Source: Ambrosia x helenae (taxonomy: Eukaryota > Streptophyta > Magnoliopsida > Asterales > Asteraceae). Taken from it: DNA of 64,000 bases. The stretch is taken from contig CM061231.1 in assembly GCA_030844895.1 (NCBI GenBank), forward strand, positions 86,586,706 through 86,650,705, read 5' to 3'. Positions 33,501 through 46,199 of this stretch are shown here, one piece after another. The position numbers were made by a program, and so were the translations under genes. Position 1 is the first letter of the stretch. Every line of letters starts with the position of its first letter. The notes below the pieces were generated by a model. The model saw only the letters and a list, made by a program, of their open reading frames with translations, was not told the DNA's origin and did no database searches.

Positions 33501-36500
33501 CTATTGCTTGGATTGTTTACTCTCTTGGTCCATCCTTTTGTTCATAAGCTTTATGTGCAGTAACGTCTTTTGTTCTTTGGTCATCACCGGTTCAAACACT
33601 TGTTTCGGCTTTTTCTTTTTGACATCAGGAGCATCTTGAATCTTCACGAACTTCCCAAGCTTCTTATCAAAATCGCATCCAGCATTTATATCATAAGCAA
33701 AGCACGGAAATACCACACGCTGGTATTTACTTGCTTGTTCAGCATCCTTCACATCACTGAATATTGGATTGTAATACAACATTATTATATCCTCATGTGA
33801 ACAATTAACCAACCACATAGGATCAAATATGTGTATTTTCTTGAAATTCTTTTCACCATCCTTCAATACAATCACAGCCTCTGCAATCTTCCAATCATAA
33901 TACCACCAGATAAAATCTTTCGCAAAGTGTTGTGGAATCTGCAATAGCGGAATATGTTTCAACACTTTCGGTGGTTTGTACTTTAGAGTCACCTTGGGCA
34001 AACCGGTAATAGTATCAATGTCTTTCTTGTGAACAATCCGCTTTAGATACTGAGGTTCATATAAGTTCCATCTCGTCCTGCTTTCCCTCGCCATTCGATC
34101 AGCAAAATAAGCAATGTGATCGTTCGAGGATCCAGTCAACCTATGTCAGCAAATATCACGAATAGCCCAATACGGAAGAGTCTTCAGATCATGAAATCTG
34201 TCAAAATACAATATCCCCTTCTCCCACTTAACGACAACACACTTCAACTGTTTTATAAACATCCAACCCAAAGCTCTTACTTTAAACATTTCGTTGTGGA
34301 GTTTATAAAAACTTCCCTGGATTTCTGCTTTCGGACGATTGGCTTCTTTCTCTTTCAGTTTCCTCAGTAACTCTTTCAAACTGTCAGATTGTTCGATATT
34401 CGGTTTATCATACCCCTTGAACACTTCTTCATCAAACTTTTCACTCTTTTCTCTAGCAAGTTTCTCGGCTTCTTTCAGTAACTCATCAGTGAATGCAGCA
34501 AATCCAGAATCTTTATCTTTCTTGAAATATTCTGGATACTCTTCATTGGTTATATCTTCAATTTCAATCTTCTCAAACGCAGGTACGTCACGATCATCAG
34601 AATGATTTCCAGCTTCCTTTTCAGGTAGATTAGGAATTTGGTTATCAGCCAATGGTTCTTCCAACGTTTTCCCAACCTGCTTTGCCAAACCTTCTAAAAT
34701 TTCCTTTGACATTGCCGCAGAAACTTCTCCATGTTCTAAATCTGGGTCATTATAATCCAATTCAAGCATCCTGTAACTAGATTCAAAGATCTCAGAGAAT
34801 CTACTGGTCATGTCAATCGTCCAGACTCGATCAGTGAGCATCTGGCGATACATCAATTTATCATCTTCAGACAATGACTTCAGCTTTTCATTCCAAAAGA
34901 TCGTATCATCATCAACCGATCCTCCAGGAGCTTTAGAACTGGATTCACCTTCTTTTCCAGATCCACGTTTCTCATACTTATACTTATCTGCATCGTTATC
35001 ATCATCATCGTCATCATCATCATCATCATCATCAAATGCAGAGCTGCCTCCATCACCAGATTCACCATTTGAACCATCATCATCTCCATCCTTCTTCTTC
35101 TTCTTCTTCTTCTTTTGAGGAGCATTTCCTGCATCTTCATCAAGATCCTCATCTTCCTTCTTCTCATTATCAAACGGTTCAAAATCAACCTGCTCCTCAT
35201 CTTGTTCTTTATCCTCTTCACCTTCTTTTAGCTGAGGAGCTCGACAGTACAAATCTTTTATCAGATTGTCCATGTGCTTGTTACTCTCTTTTAGCTTCTT
35301 GTTGTCTTCTTTCAAAGCTATGTATCGTCTGGTGTTTCTTTGTTCGTGTTTCAACAACTTCTTGTTTTCTTTGCGAAGTCGTTTAATTTCAGCTTCAAGT
35401 GCTTCCTGATTATCATGTGATGTCTCAACAACGTCTAACATCTTCTGATCGTTGTTTTTCAATTTCTCAATCTCTGCTTACTGCTGATTGATTATCTTCA
35501 TCATATCGGCTAGCTTCCGGTTCACAGCGTTCTTCACATCACTATCAACTGTGACCTTTGGAGTAGAAGCTTCAGCAACTACAGGCAGCTTTCCTTTCTT
35601 AATTTTCTTTAACACTCTGTCCAGTGCATCATTAAATTTATCAACAGGTAGATCAGTCTCTTTCTCAGTACCTGATGATGTTTTCTGCTTCTTAGCAACT
35701 GGACTTGTAACCGGTGATTTCGAGCTAGATGCTGGTGGAAGTTTCTTTCCAGCAATTAGTGATTCAATCTCTCTAGCTCGCTTCTCCATGGGCTTTAACA
35801 CTTTCTCTTTCTTCTTGAATTGGGGCTTTTTCTGTTTCCCCCCTGCATTGGCGATCCAGGAAAATCTCCTGATCCCAAGCCTAAATCTTTATCAGCTTCA
35901 TCTAAACGAATAGGACTCTTGTTTCTCTGTTCTTCCAACGACCTATTCAGACTAGCAGACTCACCAGCCACAGTGGCCTTGGGCGTGGTGCTCTTTACAC
36001 TCTCTTCATCAGAATCCCATCGCTCATCTTCTTGCGTCTCCTCAGAATCAACCGACGCTTCATCCACAAGATGTAATCCTTTCTTTGCCATACTTTTGTG
36101 CCTTCTTGACGCACTTTTCTTCTTTGCTGGTTCAGCTTCAGCCTGAACTTCAATTCTAATCTCTTTCTCTTTACCTTTACCACTCTTTGCTCCCACATTC
36201 ACCACTTGACGCTTTCGTTTAGCCTCAGGGTCAACAGGATGTAACGGATTGTCTTCGTCAGATGCACTGTCAGGATGCCTCACCTTATCTTGACCAGGAT
36301 CCACATAATCAATCTTGACTAAGTGACCAAATAAACGTCTCACTGGTGGTCTTTCATTCACAGATAAACCTTTATACGCTTTCATTTTGGCAAGAGTATT
36401 ATTGTTCATATGCTCCTGAACAATAATCTGCTTCGGATCTCTCTTCAACTTCTTGTACTTCAAATCGAAAATCATCTGAAGGAATCTAGGATATAACAAA

Positions 36501-37147
36501 AAATTCCTAGTCCTTGTACCTCTCACTGGCTCCAACAAGTGTTCCATAAGCATTCCTGATACATTGAACGGTTTGTTCAATATAAGTGCTACCATCAACG
36601 AGCTTATGCTTTTCCTCATCAGATCATAACCACCAGCCGCTGACCTGAAGACATGTATCATCACGTGTGCTAAATACTTGAACTGAGGACAGAGCTTTCC
36701 TTTATGTAACGAACCATCAGTAATCGTTCCGTTATATTTCATTATGAGAAAGCACTTCCTTTGTTCAGTCCAGCTAAGTTCTCTGGGATCCGTCTTGACG
36801 TCTTCAAGCTTTAACGCCTCTCTAATATCATTCTCTGACACAATAATCAGCTCTCCTTGAATTTTGCTGATCAGAGAAGATTCACCATCCCAGAAGTCCA
36901 TTTTAGCATTTGTCCAGAACTCCTGTAATAAGTCTCTGTAAATAATAGCGGGTGTAGCAATCGCATCGATCACCCGACTCCTCTTCAGAAACTCTATAAT
37001 CCCAGTAAACTTCGTATGCTTCTTCACGTCTCCAAGATATGCACAGCAGTTGTGTGCATTCTCAAATGGAAAAATATCAGTCTTCGCAGTCTCGACAGCT
37101 TGTGAGGATGATCCAGCAGGAACACTCGCACCTTCCTGTTCAGACAT
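33501..37147 (-). pseudogene. Copia env-like third ORF (SIRE type), decayed
   Basis: This ORF spans about 1215 codons. The likely start is MSEQEGAS at 37147, just after a TTGTTTTGCAG splice-acceptor-like sequence. The N-terminal half has a conserved globular block (FWTNAKMDFW, GELIIVSENDIREAL, FLLYPRFLQMIFDL), then basic nuclear-signal-like stretches (KRKRQVV, KKKSASRRHK). The middle (35462-34900) holds a coiled coil followed by a K9 run, a D12 run and other acidic tracts. The C-terminal block includes WWYYDWKIAEAVIV. Breaks are one frameshift near 35840, a TAA at 35478 and a stop at 34146. Similar third ORFs are called env-like in SIRE elements, but I see no clear signal peptide or transmembrane segment, so an envelope role is unsupported. 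Confidence 0.8.
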
Positions 37148-37171
37148 GGTTAAAACTGCAAAACAAATCAA

Positions 37172-39477
37172 ATAAGCGCGTTAAAAACAAACAAAATAAA
37201 CAAAAATTGAAAATTTGGTTTTTGAATTCTACATTCGCCCAAATAAAGGTTCGAATGAGAAAACTTGGGTGCGAATGTGAAGTTTCAAGGTTCGAATGTG
37301 AAAAGTTTTGGTAAAAATGTTTCATTCGACCGTTTAACTTCATTCGCCCAGACAAACCTTCTCCTTCGCCCAAATCTGCACGTTCGACCGTTTAAGATTG
37401 GACGAAGGTGACAGTTCATCACATTCAAATTTAAATTTTGAATTTCAGTGATTTTAAACATTTCATTTTGATTCATTAGGCAACTAAAACCTCCGATTAA
37501 TGTTTCCAAATCATCAATTTCATCAAACAAACATTGATTCAGTGTTTTCTTATAAAAACTAGGGTTCGAACCTAGATACTAATCAAATGATCAATCTGTT
37601 GGATTAAAACCCTAAATTTTTGGATTATCTCCCCCTAAAACACTGAAACAATGAATCCGTATCAAAATTGAAAGCAATTAACAAGTTTTAATCAATGTTT
37701 GATCAGTTAGGGCTCAAAAATGAAAAACAGCGATTAAACATTCAATCGTTGATGAAAACCTGTAAAGATAAGGGCAAAATGATCAGCACAAGTAGACGAA
37801 CACAATGATAATGTCTAAAATCAAAGAGCAATAAATGGACTTAAGGTCAGAATTTTTGAAAATTTTTGAAATGGGTTCGAATGAGCAGAGTCAGGTATAT
37901 ATAGACTGCTCATTCGCCCGCTCATAGTGGTCGAACGTGAAGCTTTTGTCTCCTTCGACTCTAATTAAAGGTTCGAATGAGACATAAGGGTTCGAAAGAG
38001 AAATTGTCTTAAGAACTCTCACATTTGCCCAAATCTAAACGTACGAATGAACAAGAAATTTCTCCTTCGACCCAACGAAGGGGCGAAAGTGAACAGGAAT
38101 TTTTGAAAATTTTACCAAATCTCAAAATCGAGTCCCGTTCAAAATATTTTCCAACTTTTAAGCATCCGACAATCATATTTACTCATTTAAAGATTACAAA
38201 GCTCAAATGATTCATCAAGGTTTAGAAAATCGTCATCAACCACCATCAACTATCAAAAATAAGATAGAAATGTAAAATCTTTTTGGATTTTCTAAAGTTT
38301 ATGTTATAACACACCTAAAATCTTTTTGAGTTTTGCAATTTTTGACGAGAAATATAAACTGCAGAAATGTAAAGATAAAGAAGTAAATGTTTTGGGATTT
38401 CCGGTAAAGGGATCATATCAGTTATTGAGAAATCTGATCACACCGTTGATCTTTTTGATTATTATCATTAAAGACAATGTGTGATCTGGCAACTGCTGAT
38501 ATTGTGATCCACATAAACTCACATGCAGACTTTTGTGCAGTGCTTTAGACTGATACGATTATGTATAGTATAAACGCAATTGTCTGTGGTTCCCACGCAC
38601 AAGACATACTCCTGTATCAAGAAGTAAGTGCACAAAGACTCATTGTAAAGCGTGATTATGCTTTCGTCGTCTGTAATTTACAAGGTATGAGGCACAGAGG
38701 TATACAGGTCAGCAAATTAATGCCGCAAAGTAACATGTGCACTCTACCAGGGTGAGGACTGATATCAATCATGATTTGCATCAGTGATTAATACGATGTA
38801 ATAGATAATCTTTGATTATCATAAAACATGGAAAGTTCCTCAATTCGGTAACTTTAGGATTTGGCTTAAAGCTCTTTTATAAAGACACCCTATCTGATCT
38901 AGGTCCGTAATGACTTACAGTAGAAGATCAGAGAGGCTATCCCCAGACAACTAATAACATAACGACTCAAAACCTCCGAGTTTTGTACAAATACCCTATC
39001 AAACGAAATTACGGTACTAAGACCATATGCCCATGAGGAGTTCATCCACACAACAATTAGTTTGATATGTATGTATCAGGCACGCCGTAATAGGTCTACA
39101 AAGCCTATCAGCACATCACTAAGACTCAGACACACGCCCTATATAGCATTACATTTCTTTAGAATGTGTCAGATCCCCATTGATGTACTATCATTTCCCC
39201 TTTTTCTCCAGGAAATCATTTTTGGTTTTTCTGATTTTTATAAATTTTTGAATTTACTGTTCCCAAGGATAAGCTGGAGCATTTCAAATATGTGACTGCC
39301 CAGATATCGTTTGTGCACATAAATCTGACGGCATTAATCTAAGGGAAGAAGATATAGCAGTCAGCAAAGAAATTTTCTAATTTTTATGGATTTTGAAAAT
39401 TATTCAATGTTTTTGGATTTTCAAATTTTTCTGAAACACAATAAACTATACTAAAAAGCGATAAACTGAGGTGGTGA
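37172..39477. other. Copia spacer between pol and env-like ORF
   Basis: The spacer is 2.3 kb of non-coding sequence. Between about 37230 and 38100 it is dotted with CATTCGCCC, GTTCGAATG and TTCGACC motifs, which also occur in the LTR (33250-33420) and in the 5' leader (51850-52080). Confidence 0.7.
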
Positions 39478-42400
39478 TCAGTCTTGTTTACCGTTAGATT
39501 TCAAAAGATATTCAAATCTCGATTTATCAAAAGCTTTGGTAAAAAGGTCTGCGCGTTGGTAATCAGTGTGGATTTTGACCATATCGATCAACTCTTTAGC
39601 ATAACAATCACGGATAAAATGGTATTTAATTCGGATATGTTTAGCCTTTGAGTGATTTACTAAGTCTTTTGTTAATGCGATTGCGGCTTCATTATCACAG
39701 TAAATAGGGGTTTTAAGAAATTACAAACCGTAGTCCACCATCTGTTGTTGGATCCAAAGAACCTGTGAGCAGCAGCTCGATGCTGAAACGTATTCTGCTT
39801 CACATGTGGATAATGCAACTGCGGTCTGTTTCTTGCACTGCCAGGTCACGAGCCTGCTCCCCATAAACTGGCATCCAGCCGTTGTGGATTTGTTGTCTTT
39901 GTCACAGCCGCCCCAATCTGCATCACTAAAAGCAATTAGGACAAAATTATCATCATTAGGGTACCATAATCCTCTCGACGAACAACCCTTCAGATATCCA
40001 AGGATACGTTTGACAGCAACAAGATGACTCTGTTTCGACTTCGATTGATAACGTGCACAGAGACATGTGGCGAACATTATATCCGGTCTGGAGGCGGTGA
40101 GATACATCAGAGATCCGACGATTGCTGTGTATGTAAATGGATCAGTTAGCTCCCCCTTAGCGTCAACTCCAATCCCGTGATTAGGTTGTATTGGGGTATC
40201 CATCGGCTTTGAATCATCCATCTGGAATCGGCTCAAGACTTCAGAAACGTATTTCGTCTGGTGAATAAAGATCCTCGTTGGTCTTTGTTCCACCTGCAAG
40301 CCTAGGAAAAACTGAATCTCTCCCATTGCACTCATCTCGAACTTTTCCTGCATAACACGTTCAAATTCTCTGCAAAGATGTTCGTTAGTAGACCCAAATA
40401 TAATATCGTCAACATAAATCTGGACTAGAAGAAAGTCATCGCCTGTTCGTTTAATGAACAGTGTGCAATCTACCAAACCTCGCTTGAATCCTTTTGAAAG
40501 AAGATATGTGCTCAGCTCCTCATACCATTGCCTTGGAGCCTGGTGCAACCCGTAGAGAGCTTTGTTCAAAACGTAGACCTTATCCCGGTGAATAGGATCT
40601 TCAAAGCCTGGTGGTTGACCTACGTATACTTCCTCCTTGACCACACCGTAGAGAAACGCGCTCTTGACATCCATTTGATACACCTTAAATTTCTTGAATG
40701 ATGCAAACGCCAGAAACATTCGGATAGCCTCTAAGCGTGCAACTGGTGCATAGATCTCGTTGTAATCGATACCCTCCACTTGATGAAATCCTTGTACAAC
40801 CAAACGAGCTTTGTTCCTTACGATCACTCCTCTATCATCCTTTTTGCATTTGAAAACCCACTTCGTTCCAATCTTCTTTCTTCCCAGGGGCAAATCTGTC
40901 AGTGTCCAAACGCCAAGTTTTTGAAATTGCAACAACTCCTCTTGCATTGCTTCCACACAAGCGTCATCCAAAAGAGCATCCTTGAAAGTTCGCGGCTCAA
41001 CCTGCGAAACATAACAAGCAAAAGACCAGTCATTCTGAAAACCTGATTTTTGTATTTTGGCATATAAAGCAAGATTGCCAAGGTTTTCCGGTGAGTTAGC
41101 ATTCCTCAATTGACCTCTCGTCATCACACTGCTACCAGGATCACGAATAACCTGCTCGATCAGGTGAATTCGATGTATCCGAGATTCCGGATAATCTGGT
41201 ACTTGGACTCCCGTCTGAGTAGTTAAATTCTCTGCAGAAACCAGATCATTACCCATATTTGATGATGAAGCACCATTTGTAGTTGGGTTCACTGGTGGTG
41301 TCACTGTAGCATGATCTAAGATAGCTTCACTTGTAACATCATCGTCGTCATCTTCTGATTCTGATGAATTCAACGTTGTGGAAGGTTCTTGGAATACCTC
41401 TTCTTCAACGACAGAAACATTGGTATCATTAGAAGCTGTTTGAGGATTCACGGTGATCGGACGCACCAACGGTGATGTCACTGTGTTTTCGACCTCGTAA
41501 TACAAACATAATACAGCCTCTTCAACCAAGCTATCTAGGTTGAATGAGTCAAAGAAATCTTTGTAATCAAACATCCAGTCTGGACCGCTTCCCTGTAAAT
41601 TCTGAGTATACCGTTGCACTTCAACGTTAGCCTACTCCTCGACTTGACGAGTTCGTTTGTTGAATACCCGTTTGAGCGGAGTTGCATATCCAACAAAGTA
41701 TCCTTCTTCAGCCTTTGGTGCGAACTTCTCAGATGGATTAAGCATAGTACAAGGAGCTCCAAACGATTCTAGATACTCTAAATTCGGCTTTCGACGATTC
41801 AACAGCTCATAAGAAGTTTTGCCAAACTTTTTCACCATTAAAACACGATTAAGAGTATAACAAGCTGCGTAAATTGCTTCGTTCCAGAACATTACTGGAA
41901 GATTTGAGTCCGCAAGCATTGTTCTCGCCGTTTCAATTAGAGTCCTGTTTTTGCGTTCGGCGACACCATTCTGTTGTGGGGTATATGGAGCACTGTATTC
42001 ATGATGAATTCCTTTGTTTTCACAAAGATCGTCCATCTGTGCATTTTTAAACTCCGTCCCATTATTACTCCTAATCCTCTTGATCTTGAGACCATAGATA
42101 TTTTCCAGACGAGTGAACAGAACTTTCAAATTATCAAACGTGTCGCTCTTTCGGTTTAAGCACATAACCCATGAGAATCTTGAAAAATCATCAGTCACCA
42201 CAAGACAGTATAATTCCCCAGCATGACTCTTACGCTTGACCGGTCCGAACATATCCATGTGCAAACGTTCAAGTGGCAGTTCAATGGAATTGACTTTCTT
42301 TGGCCTATGGGATTGTTTGTGCTGCTTACCCTTTTTACAACTCACACACTTGTCATTTAAGTGAAAATGTTTGACATTCACGCCTGTGACAAGTTCATTC

Positions 42401-43342
42401 TTCACCAATTGATTCATCTTTCTTAGGTGAATGTGTCCCATTCTCCTATGCCACATAATGGATTCTTTTTCTGTAGCCTTGGAGAGAAAACACGTGACTT
42501 GGCCTTGCGTGGTCATGGCTTTTGACATATCGAGAATGTACAAGTTGTTTACTCTCGGCGCCTTTAACATCACCCACTCTTTCGGTAACTCGAAACCCGG
42601 CTTGAGTATATAGCAAGATTTGTCGTCAAAGTACACTAAAAATTGTTTGTCACATATCTGACTGACACTGAGCAGATTGTAATCTATTTGCTTCACATAA
42701 GAAATTCTCTCAAAACTCACAATTCCATTGCTCACACTACCCTCCATGGTAATATAACCTCCCTTGTTTCCTGCAAACGCTACATAACCTCTATTGATGT
42801 TTCGAATATCAAATAGTAGCGAAAGATCCCCTGTCATGTGACCAGAAGCTCCACTGTCAACAATCCAAAGACTGCTCACAGGGCCAGCTGAAGCTCCCTG
42901 CACATATCAAGTAAAGAAGTTAGATTTTTCGGGGGACCCAAGCCTGTTTGGTCTTGGGTCTTTGAACAGTTTGTTTCAAAGAATCAGATTTCTCACAAAC
43001 ATTTTCATTTTTATCAACCTTTTTCTTATCACACAAATCTTTCTCATTTTCTGATTTCACATTTTGTTGTGAAGTTGAAGCTCCTTCAGAACCCTTTGGT
43101 GACCAAGATTGTTCAGATCTTTTCAAGATCCGGATCTGAGATTTTAGGGTCTCAGCCGGTTTCTTTACTTCATCCTTGAATGAGACTTTCTTGGTTACCT
43201 TCTCTGATTTAACAGAGACAGGTCCAACTGTTGGTTTGACATTAGGTTTAACAGGAACCTTTTTGTTGTCAACGGTTTCGTTCACCATTGGTTTCTTCAA
43301 CGGTTTCTCAGTGGATATCCGGTTGCGACGATCATATGTCAT
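39478..43342 (-). pseudogene. pol: Copia pol: protease, integrase, RT, RNase H; decayed
   Basis: Gag-to-protease linker (43342-42920), then protease with WIVDSGASGHMTG (about 42870), an integrase zinc site (WHRRMGHIHLRKM then CVSCKKGKQ), an integrase core (FSRFSWVM, SNNGTEFKN, PYTPQQNGVAERKNRT), RT (FMVYQMDVKSAFLYG-like block, IYVDDIIFGSTN at about 40400) and RNase H (SDADWGGCDKDNKSTTAGC, STCEAEYVSASSCC, DNEAAIALTKDLVNHSKAKH). The reading frame ends ...LLKSNGKQD at 39478. Breaks: a frame change at about 42910, a TAG at about 41625 between integrase and RT, and a TAA at 39718-39720 that clips the RNase H tail. All catalytic blocks are otherwise recognisable, so the decay is modest. Confidence 0.94.
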
Positions 43343-43399
43343 CTGACGATTTTCCCTCCTTTTGAAATAATTGCTTTGGTTATAAAAAGGTGCTGGTTG

Positions 43400-43511
43400 T
43401 GTAACATCACGAAATTTTCCCCCCGAATTTTGAATATAAACGCCCTTATTTTCGTTACAAACGTGCCTAAGTCTCCATTACCCTAACTCATAATTTATAT
43501 ATATATATGTA

Positions 43512-43546
<35 letters not shown>

Positions 43547-45979
43547 AATAATAAAACTAGTTGTTAAACCTTAACCCAACCCAACACCCCTTTTCCTTTT
43601 ACATTTTCTGAAGCCCAGCCCAGTCCTAGAGCGGCCCAAGCCATCAGGCCCATACCAGCAGCCCACACCTTATCAGGCCCATCTCACTATTACACAAAAG
43701 AAAAAAAAAAAAACGCTGCTCCTGAGGCTCGAACCGGGAACCTCTCACATAATCCCCTTGTGTTTTACCAACTGCCCTGCAACCTCCACTTGTGATTAAA
43801 CTTGACTTAATTGTTTTTATAGGCTTTTAAAACCAACCAAACCTCCTTCACCAGCTGCTGTCGACGCAAATGCAGCCAAAAGGGAAACCAACCCTTTGAT
43901 TTATCAATCAAGCACACTGATATGGTAAGCATACATGATTATCGGCCTATCCTTCATCAAATACGCGTATAATTCAAACCAATTTGACCAAAATCATTGA
44001 TTATTCACGCGTGTGTATTCAAACGGGTCAAAACTTACCAAAACGAACACCAAGCTATTATACTATAATTTGAACCTTGTAGGACAATCACAAACCGCCG
44101 AACATCATTTCCCAACCACCAATTCTACTTAAAATCCTCTGCTTCTATTATCACGATCATACGTTTGACTTTTGAGTTGACCGGCCAATCGAACATCGAA
44201 ACAACATTGTAAGTTTGATTTTTCCAGTGGGTTTTGTATATCGGCCATCACTCATTAATAGCCCCATGATTAATTGGACTATTGATGAGTGAATCAGATT
44301 ATTGCAAAACTAGGGTTCGTGGTATGTTGATTTGGGGAAGAAACTGTTTTCGCATACTATATTTATTTTTATTAAACTAAGATAAATCACAACCACAGGC
44401 CTAGGCCAAGTGGTTGTGACTGATGCTCGTAACCAAGGGCACCCGGGTTCGAATCCCGGCTTGGGCGCCCCTTTTTCCACTTCTTTTTCATTTTTTTAAA
44501 ACCAACCATTTATACTTATATATTACATTTAAATCTTGTAAATTCATTTTTAAATATTAAAACCTTTTTATAAATTCTAAAAAAATTATATTTATCAAAT
44601 CTGATGTAAAAGTTTTATTTACAATTTTTAGTTTTCTGAAATTCATTGATTTAATATTTATAATAATTAAATCAATTTTATGCTATTATATTTATAAAAA
44701 TCCATTAAAATATCAAAACAATTTTATAAATTCCTACAAAAATTATCCTGAGTTTGTGCAATGTTAAATTTTACTGAAATGATTTTTAATTCAGAAAAAT
44801 CTTTTATTTTATATTTTTAATCAATTTTTGTTAGTTTTAATCATAATTAAATCATAATAAATTCAATTTTTATTATTTTTGCATCAAAATTTTATACAAT
44901 TTATTTCTGAATATTTAGAACAGAAATATGATTTTTAAAATAATAATTCTTTAATTTTAGTATTTTTAAATATTAAAGTTTAATTTTGGCAATTTGTAAT
45001 AAATAGATTTAAAAATCTATTTTAAAGAAAATAATCTTATAAAAATTATTTTTATACTTCAAACACATTATTGTGAACATTCTAAATTCAAATAAAGACT
45101 TTCTTTTATTTAATTATCAAATTTCCCTTTATTTAATTAAACATTTTATTATAAATTCAACAATTGGATATCCCCAAATCGAAACCCTAGAATATACTTA
45201 TAAACTAGTTAGACTTAGACTTATTTGTTGCCTTATACATAGGGTAATATTTGGCAATCTATTGGGCTACACTTATACTATTCCTCAATACCTAATACTA
45301 TACCAAGGTGAGTTTACGTAACCATGTTTATGCGATTCTTTATACTTGCAACAATTATTTAAGCAATTCAACATGCATGTCTAGTAGTAAACTTTATTGC
45401 CTCATGAGTTAGTCAACAGTTTCAACGAGTTTCAACGAGTTTCAACATTTACATAATCATTAGCTATGGCCAAGCCGGCGATACTCAATAATAGATCTAT
45501 TGGATTGACAATCCCACCCGGATACGTGTACCTCCTACATAGGTAACGTGGGTGATTGTTATCGTTCAACATATTACTAAGGTGAACCGTAGATAACGGG
45601 ATGGACCTAAACTAGTCGGAGGTTTGATTATGTCAACATATTATACTATTCATGTAGACTTAAATTTACGATAGACATACGAATTGCTAAACTTTTATAC
45701 TTAAACTATTTGCTTGACATGGCTTATGTATTCTCACCAACTTCTAGTTGACCCCCCCCCCCCCATTTTTCCAAACTTAACAGGAAATACTGATGCTTGA
45801 AGTCTAGAGCTAGCATGAGGAGATATTTGAAGCTTTGTTGATTACTTGATGTAGACTTTAATGTAATTCAATATTGTAATGTATTAAAGGATTATTTAAA
45901 CTTGTGTACTACCATGAGCTACTGAACAATCATCATTACGTGACATCCCGATGTTTCCGCCATCGGTTGGGGTGTTACA
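43400..45979. mobile_element. Long solo LTR in the copia element (TSD GGTTG)
   Basis: The 2580-bp block begins TGTAACATCACG and ends GGTTGGGGTGTTACA. GGTTG is present directly on both sides (43395-43399 and 45980-45984). There are no coding domains. Its end is the reverse complement of the start of the solo LTR at 46200, so the two belong to one family in opposite orientation. It contains a tRNA-like sequence at 44399. Confidence 0.92.
44399..44466 (+). ncRNA. tRNA-like sequence inside the solo LTR
   Basis: The 68-nt sequence has a 7-bp acceptor stem (GCCTAGG with CTTGGGC, two G:U pairs), a perfect T arm (CCGGG, loop TTCGAAT, CCCGG), an A-box-like TAGGCCAAGTGG and a canonical B box GGTTCGAATCC. 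A TGCTC/GGGCA anticodon-type stem forms, but its loop has 8 nt instead of 7, and the D arm is weak. It is more likely a tRNA-derived (SINE-like) or convergent pol III promoter than a working tRNA gene. Confidence 0.5.
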
Positions 45980-45984
45980 GGTTG

Positions 45985-46194
45985 AGGGACAAATCGTCTC
46001 TGTGGATAACAATGATTATCGACCGGACATTCATACTTTTGCTTCATTTCCACCTCGTGCCTCTTGTGTCGTACATACGGGCAGTCGGCAAGTAAATGCC
46101 CCTCTCCCCGCACTTAAAACACGCACGATACTCTTCAAAATGATTCTTGGCATTCGACTTTGAATAACTAGTGATGGGATATTGATCATCCATA
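45985..46194 (-). pseudogene. gag: Copia gag piece between two solo LTRs
   Basis: The minus strand encodes a zinc-knuckle-like CFKCGE, then (after a one-base frame change) GHLLADCPYV, followed by MKQKYECPVDNHCY. It is a middle part of the SIRE gag-to-pol region, isolated by the two solo-LTR insertions at 43400-45979 and 46200-48377. Confidence 0.7.
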
Positions 46195-46199
46195 CACCT

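Noticed and set aside
34810..35386. Plus-strand Ser- and His-rich ORFs
   Set aside because: They are antisense shadows of the poly-Asp/poly-Lys part of the env-like ORF.
33501..37147. Integrated viral sequence (pararetrovirus or true envelope gene)
   Set aside because: The order LTR, gag, protease, integrase, RT, RNase H, third ORF is that of a SIRE copia element. No movement protein, coat protein or pararetroviral RT arrangement is present.
43727..43790. Second B-box-like motif (GGTTCGAGCC, minus strand) in the solo LTR
   Set aside because: No acceptor stem or complete T arm can be formed around it, so a tRNA-like call is not supported.
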